Positions 12,752 through 15,584 of a stretch of DNA of 15,584 nt are shown here, piece by piece. Source of the DNA: CAKTOF01 sp964544345 (lineage in GTDB: Bacteria > Bacillota > Clostridia > Oscillospirales > Oscillospiraceae). The notes below the pieces were generated by a model that did no database searches, was not told where the DNA came from, and worked only from the letters and a program-made list of their open reading frames with translations. The position numbers were made by a program, and so were the translations under genes. Within the stretch, counting starts at the first letter, position 1, and each line of letters starts with the position of its first letter. The stretch lies in contig CAZJBT010000041.1 in assembly GCA_964544345.1 (NCBI GenBank), positions 1-15,584 of the forward strand. The letters are read 5' to 3'.

Positions 12752-13930
12752 GTGAAACGGGTCGCCCGTGCCGTCGGCGAATTTCTGCGCAAGGCGGACA
12801 TGCTTCTGCTCGGTCTGTGTATTCTGGCCTCGATCTTCGGTATCGTCATGGTCTCGAGTACGACACGTTCCCTGGGTGCCGACCGCTATATCACTGTGCA
12901 GACGATCGCACTCATTCTCGGCATCGTCGTCTATGTCATCCTCACCTTGATCGACATCGACATCATCGCGGAGCGGCGCGAGCTGCTGTTCCTGTTCAAC
13001 ATCGTGTTCATCTCCACACTGTTTCTCTGGGGCGTGGAGGGTACGACCGGCAACCGGAGCTGGCTCGACTTTTCTTGGCTTCCGTTCAACATCCAGCCGG
13101 CTGAGATCTGCAAGATCTCCTATATTCTCGTCATGGCCAAGTCCATGAGCATTGCACATGAGCGCATCTCCTCGCTGCGCTCGGTCAGCGTGATCACGGT
13201 GCATATGGTCGTGATGGTCGGACTTATCATCGTCGCCTCGTCCGACGCCGGCATGGCACTGGTCTTTTTCCTGATCTATGTCATCATGGCTTACGCCGGC
13301 GGCGTGGGCTTTGGCTGGTTCCTGGCCGGCGCAGCCGCCATCGCCGCCGTCGCGCCGGTCGCCTGGACAAAGTTCGTCCGCGAGGATCAGAAATTGCGTA
13401 TCCTCATGATCTTCGATCCGACCATCGATCCGGATGGGCTGGAAGTACGCTTTCAGACGCGCGTCAGCACCGCATATATCAAAAGCGGCGGTCTCGCCGG
13501 CCAAGGGCTTTACCAAGGCGCTCAAACGCAATCCGGCACGCTTCCGGCTCAGCATACGGACTTTATTTTCTCCTCTGTCGGCGAGGAGCTAGGGATCATA
13601 GGCTGTGCCGTGCTGCTGGTGCTGCTCTGCTCGATCGTCGTGCGCTGCATCTATGTTGGCATGAAATCCGGCAACTACATGAACCGGCTGATCTGCATTG
13701 GCATCGCCGGCATGTTGCTCGTGCAGATCTTTATCAACGTCGGCATGTGCGTCGGCCTGTTCCCGGTCATTGGCCTCACGCTGCCGTTCATCAGCTACGG
13801 CGGCAGCTCGCTGCTCACCATGTTCCTGGCCATGGGCATCGTTTCCGGCATCCATATGCGGCCTGCGCCGGATTCCAACGCGCGCTATATCCGCCCGAAA
13901 TATCAACAGCCGCATGCATATATTTCTTGA
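12752..13930 (+). CDS. SEDS-family peptidoglycan polymerase (RodA/FtsW/SpoVE type)
   Basis: 392 residues with about ten membrane helices. SEDS proteins polymerise lipid II into glycan strands in the cytoplasmic membrane with a class B PBP partner. Family motifs are present: NRSWLDFSWLPFNIQPAEIC (101-120), SSDAGMALVFF (163-173), GGLAGQGLYQGAQTQSG (246-262), the catalytic-type Asp270 in QHTDFIFSSVGEELG, and GLFPVIGLTLPFISYGGSSL (345-364). The motif just before Asp270 reads LPAQ where LPE is usual. The start is GTG at 12752 after AAAGGAGG. No PBP gene is adjacent, so the choice between RodA, FtsW and SpoVE stays open; RodA is slightly favoured by the short N-terminus. Confidence 0.92.
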   Translation: MKRVARAVGEFLRKADMLLLGLCILASIFGIVMVSSTTRSLGADRYITVQTIALILGIVVYVILTLIDIDIIAERRELLFLFNIVFISTLFLWGVEGTTGNRSWLDFSWLPFNIQPAEICKISYILVMAKSMSIAHERISSLRSVSVITVHMVVMVGLIIVASSDAGMALVFFLIYVIMAYAGGVGFGWFLAGAAAIAAVAPVAWTKFVREDQKLRILMIFDPTIDPDGLEVRFQTRVSTAYIKSGGLAGQGLYQGAQTQSGTLPAQHTDFIFSSVGEELGIIGCAVLLVLLCSIVVRCIYVGMKSGNYMNRLICIGIAGMLLVQIFINVGMCVGLFPVIGLTLPFISYGGSSLLTMFLAMGIVSGIHMRPAPDSNARYIRPKYQQPHAYIS

Positions 13931-13943
13931 AATAGCAGACAAT

Positions 13944-13975
13944 ACCTCCCGAAGACAATCTTCGGGAGGTTTTTT
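13944..13975 (+). terminator. Terminator-like hairpin that contains the next gene's ribosome-binding site
   Basis: 12-bp perfect stem ACCTCCCGAAGA (13944-13955) with 13959-13970, loop CAA, then TTTTTT ending at 13975. The GGGAGG in the 3' arm is the only ribosome-binding site for the ATG at 13978, spaced by the T-tract itself. The structure can therefore both end the SEDS transcript and hide the start of the SLH gene. Confidence 0.85.
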
Positions 13976-13977
13976 CT

Positions 13978-15228
13978 ATGCATACACTATCCACGCGGCT
14001 CCGCCATCTGCCGGTACTGGCGGCGGCAGTCCTCCTTCTGACCGGCGCGCTGTGCGGCGGCGCGGATGCCGCGGCAGAGATCCCCTACACCGCAGTTTAC
14101 TGCTTTTCCTCTGCTGACTTTTCAGCGGACGGCGGGCTGGACGGGATCGTCGTCACAGGCGTGCCGGACGCGGATGTAGGCGCGGTGCGCTGCGGCGGAC
14201 GCACGCTGCGCGCGGGCGACGTGATGCCGGCCGGCTCGCTCTCGTCGCTCGTGCTCGTTCCCGCCTGCGCAGGCGACGAGGAGGCCGTACTGACCTATCT
14301 GCCGGTCAGCGATGGCCGCATCGGTGAAGAAGCAGCGCTGACCATCAAGATCGGCTCTGGCAAAAATGAGCCGCCTACGGCGGCTGACGCTTCGCTCCAG
14401 ACCTACAAAAACATCACAAATTCCGGCAAGCTCGATGCATCTGATCCTGAGGGCGGCGCGCTGACCTTCACGGTCACAAAGGAGCCGAAGCGCGGCACCG
14501 TCACCATCAGCGAAGACGGCACGTTCACCTATACGCCTAAGAAAAACAAGGTCGGCAAGGATTCGTTCACCTATACCGTGACCGACGACGCCGGTCAGAC
14601 CTCAGCCGAGGCGACCGTTTCCATCGAGATCCTCAAGCCAACCAACAAGTCGGTCTACTCCGATATGTCGGGCGATCCGGATCAGTTTGAGGCCATGTGG
14701 CTGAAGGAGCAGGGCGTGTTTGCCGGCGAAACCATCGCGGGCGCGCTCTGCTTCAACCCGGACAAGACCGTCACACGCGGCGAATTTCTGGTCATGACGA
14801 TGCGCCTGCTCGGCATCGACGCCGATGACGCTGAGCTGACCTCCGGCTTCGTAGACGAGGCTCAGATGCCCGACTGGCTCAAGCCCTATGTCGTCTCCGC
14901 ATTCCGTTCCGGCATTGTGAACGGCGTCAACTCCGACGCCGGGCTGGTGTTCCGCGGCAGCGCGAGCCTGACCAAGGCGGAAGCGGCCGTCATCGTCCAG
15001 AACATTCTTGACCTGCCCGCAGCGCAGGAGACGGTGCAGACGGACGCAGACTCCCTGCCCGCATGGTGCGCCGCATCCATTGTCGCGCTGCGCGAAAACG
15101 GCGTCTTTGATTGCACGAACGCCGCCGATCCGATGACACGGCGCGAGGTCGCCTGCCTGCTCTATCAGGTTTCCCGCCTGACAGAAAGCAACCATGACCT
15201 CGGCCTGCTTGCCTGGGCAGCAGAATAA
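13978..15228 (+). CDS. Secreted SLH-domain surface protein with a cadherin-like domain
   Basis: 416 residues. The signal peptide spans 1 to about 31 (RLRHLPVLAAAVLLLTGALC, cleavage near ADA-AAE). Residues 35-125 form an unrecognised beta-rich region. Residues about 130-218 form a tandem-95/cadherin-like Ig domain (NEPPTAADASLQTYKN, LDASDPEGGALTFTV, GTFTYTPKKNKVGKDSFTYT, VTDDAGQTS). Residues about 224-400 hold three SLH-like repeats, with motifs such as FNPDKTVTRGEFLVMTMRLL, FRGSASLTKAEAAVIVQNIL and DPMTRREVACLLYQVSRL. SLH domains bind secondary wall polymers and hold proteins at the cell surface. The ATG at 13978 is set by the hairpin-borne GGGAGG. It lies 47 bp after the SEDS stop with no separate promoter visible, so it is probably expressed by read-through. 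Confidence 0.9.
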   Translation: MHTLSTRLRHLPVLAAAVLLLTGALCGGADAAAEIPYTAVYCFSSADFSADGGLDGIVVTGVPDADVGAVRCGGRTLRAGDVMPAGSLSSLVLVPACAGDEEAVLTYLPVSDGRIGEEAALTIKIGSGKNEPPTAADASLQTYKNITNSGKLDASDPEGGALTFTVTKEPKRGTVTISEDGTFTYTPKKNKVGKDSFTYTVTDDAGQTSAEATVSIEILKPTNKSVYSDMSGDPDQFEAMWLKEQGVFAGETIAGALCFNPDKTVTRGEFLVMTMRLLGIDADDAELTSGFVDEAQMPDWLKPYVVSAFRSGIVNGVNSDAGLVFRGSASLTKAEAAVIVQNILDLPAAQETVQTDADSLPAWCAASIVALRENGVFDCTNAADPMTRREVACLLYQVSRLTESNHDLGLLAWAAE

Positions 15229-15230
15229 AA

Positions 15231-15262
15231 CGAGGGGACTGCAGGCGCAGTCCCCTCGCTTT
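15231..15262 (+). terminator. Terminator after the SLH gene
   Basis: 12-bp perfect stem CGAGGGGACTGC (15231-15242) with 15247-15258, loop AGGC, followed by CTTTA. The T-tract is short, so termination may be partial. Confidence 0.65.
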
Positions 15263-15477
15263 AGGCTGTCAAAGAACCCCGCAGGGGTTCTTTGACAAGG
15301 GGCCGCGGCCGGCTGCAGCGCACATTTTTCCGCTGCGCGCGCAAAATGCACGTTTGCCGGCCGAGCAGAGTTTTCTCCGACGCACAGGTCGCCGGAGAAA
15401 ACGCTTCTGATCCGATTTCGCCGCTGCGGCGGCAAAACTACGAGTTTTTTTGACATGCTGAAAAATAAGGGGACTGC
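15233..15477. repeat. Palindrome-rich intergenic element flanked by 10-bp direct repeats
   Basis: The 350 bases from 15229 to 15577 hold no gene before the ATG at 15578. AGGGGACTGC occurs at 15233-15242 and again at 15468-15477. Between them lie at least six inverted repeats: 15267-15280 with 15284-15297 (14 bp, perfect), 15307-15313 with 15356-15362, GCAGCG/CGCTGC at 15315-15336, GTTTTCTCCG at 15370-15379 with 15393-15402, CGCCGC/GCGGCG at 15419-15431, and AAAACT/AGTTTT plus a T-run at 15434-15451. TGTCAAA near 15267 and TTTGACA near 15449 form short terminal inverted repeats. It resembles a miniature element or structured repeat; I cannot name a family. Confidence 0.5.
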
Positions 15478-15577
15478 GGAGGGAGACACTTCGTAAGGAA
15501 GTGGTTTCCTTTCGGCTTTGTAATCAGCTGGAATGATTGAAATTGCAGGAAAATCAAATCATTTGGAGGATTACATC

Positions 15578-15584
15578 ATGGAAA
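15578..15584 (+). CDS. Start of a further gene, cut by window edge
   Basis: ATGGAAA at the very end, with TTTGGAGG eight bases upstream. Only Met-Glu is visible, so nothing can be said of the product. Its leader (15487-15563) contains several small inverted repeats. Confidence 0.55.

Noticed and set aside
12692..13555. 287-codon minus-strand frame opposite the SEDS gene
   Set aside because: Shadow of a GC-rich membrane-protein gene; rich in Asp and His with no recognisable domain.
14602..15489. 295-codon minus-strand frame opposite the SLH protein
   Set aside because: Runs through the palindrome-rich intergenic region and the SLH repeats; no start signal or family resemblance.

Overview
The window looks like chromosomal DNA of a high-GC Clostridia (Firmicutes) bacterium, most likely a gut Oscillospiraceae-type organism. 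The evidence is strong GGAGG ribosome-binding sites, sigma-A promoters, GTG and TTG starts, an SLH-domain surface protein, a TopB-type topoisomerase, and right-handed beta-helix surface proteins of a style common in that group. This is inferred from style and family content; no rRNA or other taxonomic marker is present. A run of 100 N at 5179-5278, flanked by an identical 55-bp sequence, shows a draft or metagenomic assembly.

Region 1 (1-2948) is the most interesting part. A large secreted beta-helix surface protein, cut by the window edge, is read leftward from 1876. About 200 bp upstream of it lies a 122-bp segment bounded by perfect 15-bp inverted repeats (2083-2097 and 2190-2204). The segment holds one near-consensus promoter (TTGAAA, 17 bp, TATAAT). 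Three bases beyond the right repeat is the stop codon of a small serine recombinase (2208-2831, minus). This is the layout of a phase-variable invertible promoter with its own invertase. As assembled, the promoter points away from the surface gene, so the sequence appears to show the OFF state; flipping the segment would aim it at the surface gene.

Region 2 (2878-5400) holds a phage-type lysis cassette on the minus strand: an XhlA-like membrane-anchored coiled coil, a small holin-like protein and an N-acetylmuramoyl-L-alanine amidase. It diverges from a cysteine-rich protein of unknown function (plus strand) whose GTST-repeat tail meets the assembly gap. No other phage genes are visible.

Region 3 (5400-10310) carries topB (minus), diverging from a Na/phosphate cotransporter with a PhoU-like tail (plus). 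A small lipoprotein (minus) runs head-on into the transporter's 3' end, and a DUF1294 membrane protein (plus) follows.

Region 4 (10316-12719) is a leftward housekeeping set: tsaE and tsaB (tRNA t6A synthesis), upp (uracil salvage), a terminator, then a peptide deformylase. Region 5 (12691-15584) runs rightward: a SEDS-family peptidoglycan polymerase (RodA/FtsW type), a secreted SLH-domain protein whose ribosome-binding site sits inside a terminator-like hairpin, a 350-bp palindrome-rich intergenic stretch, and the first codons of another gene at the edge.

Window-wide, the genes touch cell envelope biology repeatedly: a switchable surface protein, an amidase and holin, a SEDS polymerase and an SLH protein. 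Only the recombinase, inverted repeats and surface gene form a clear functional unit.
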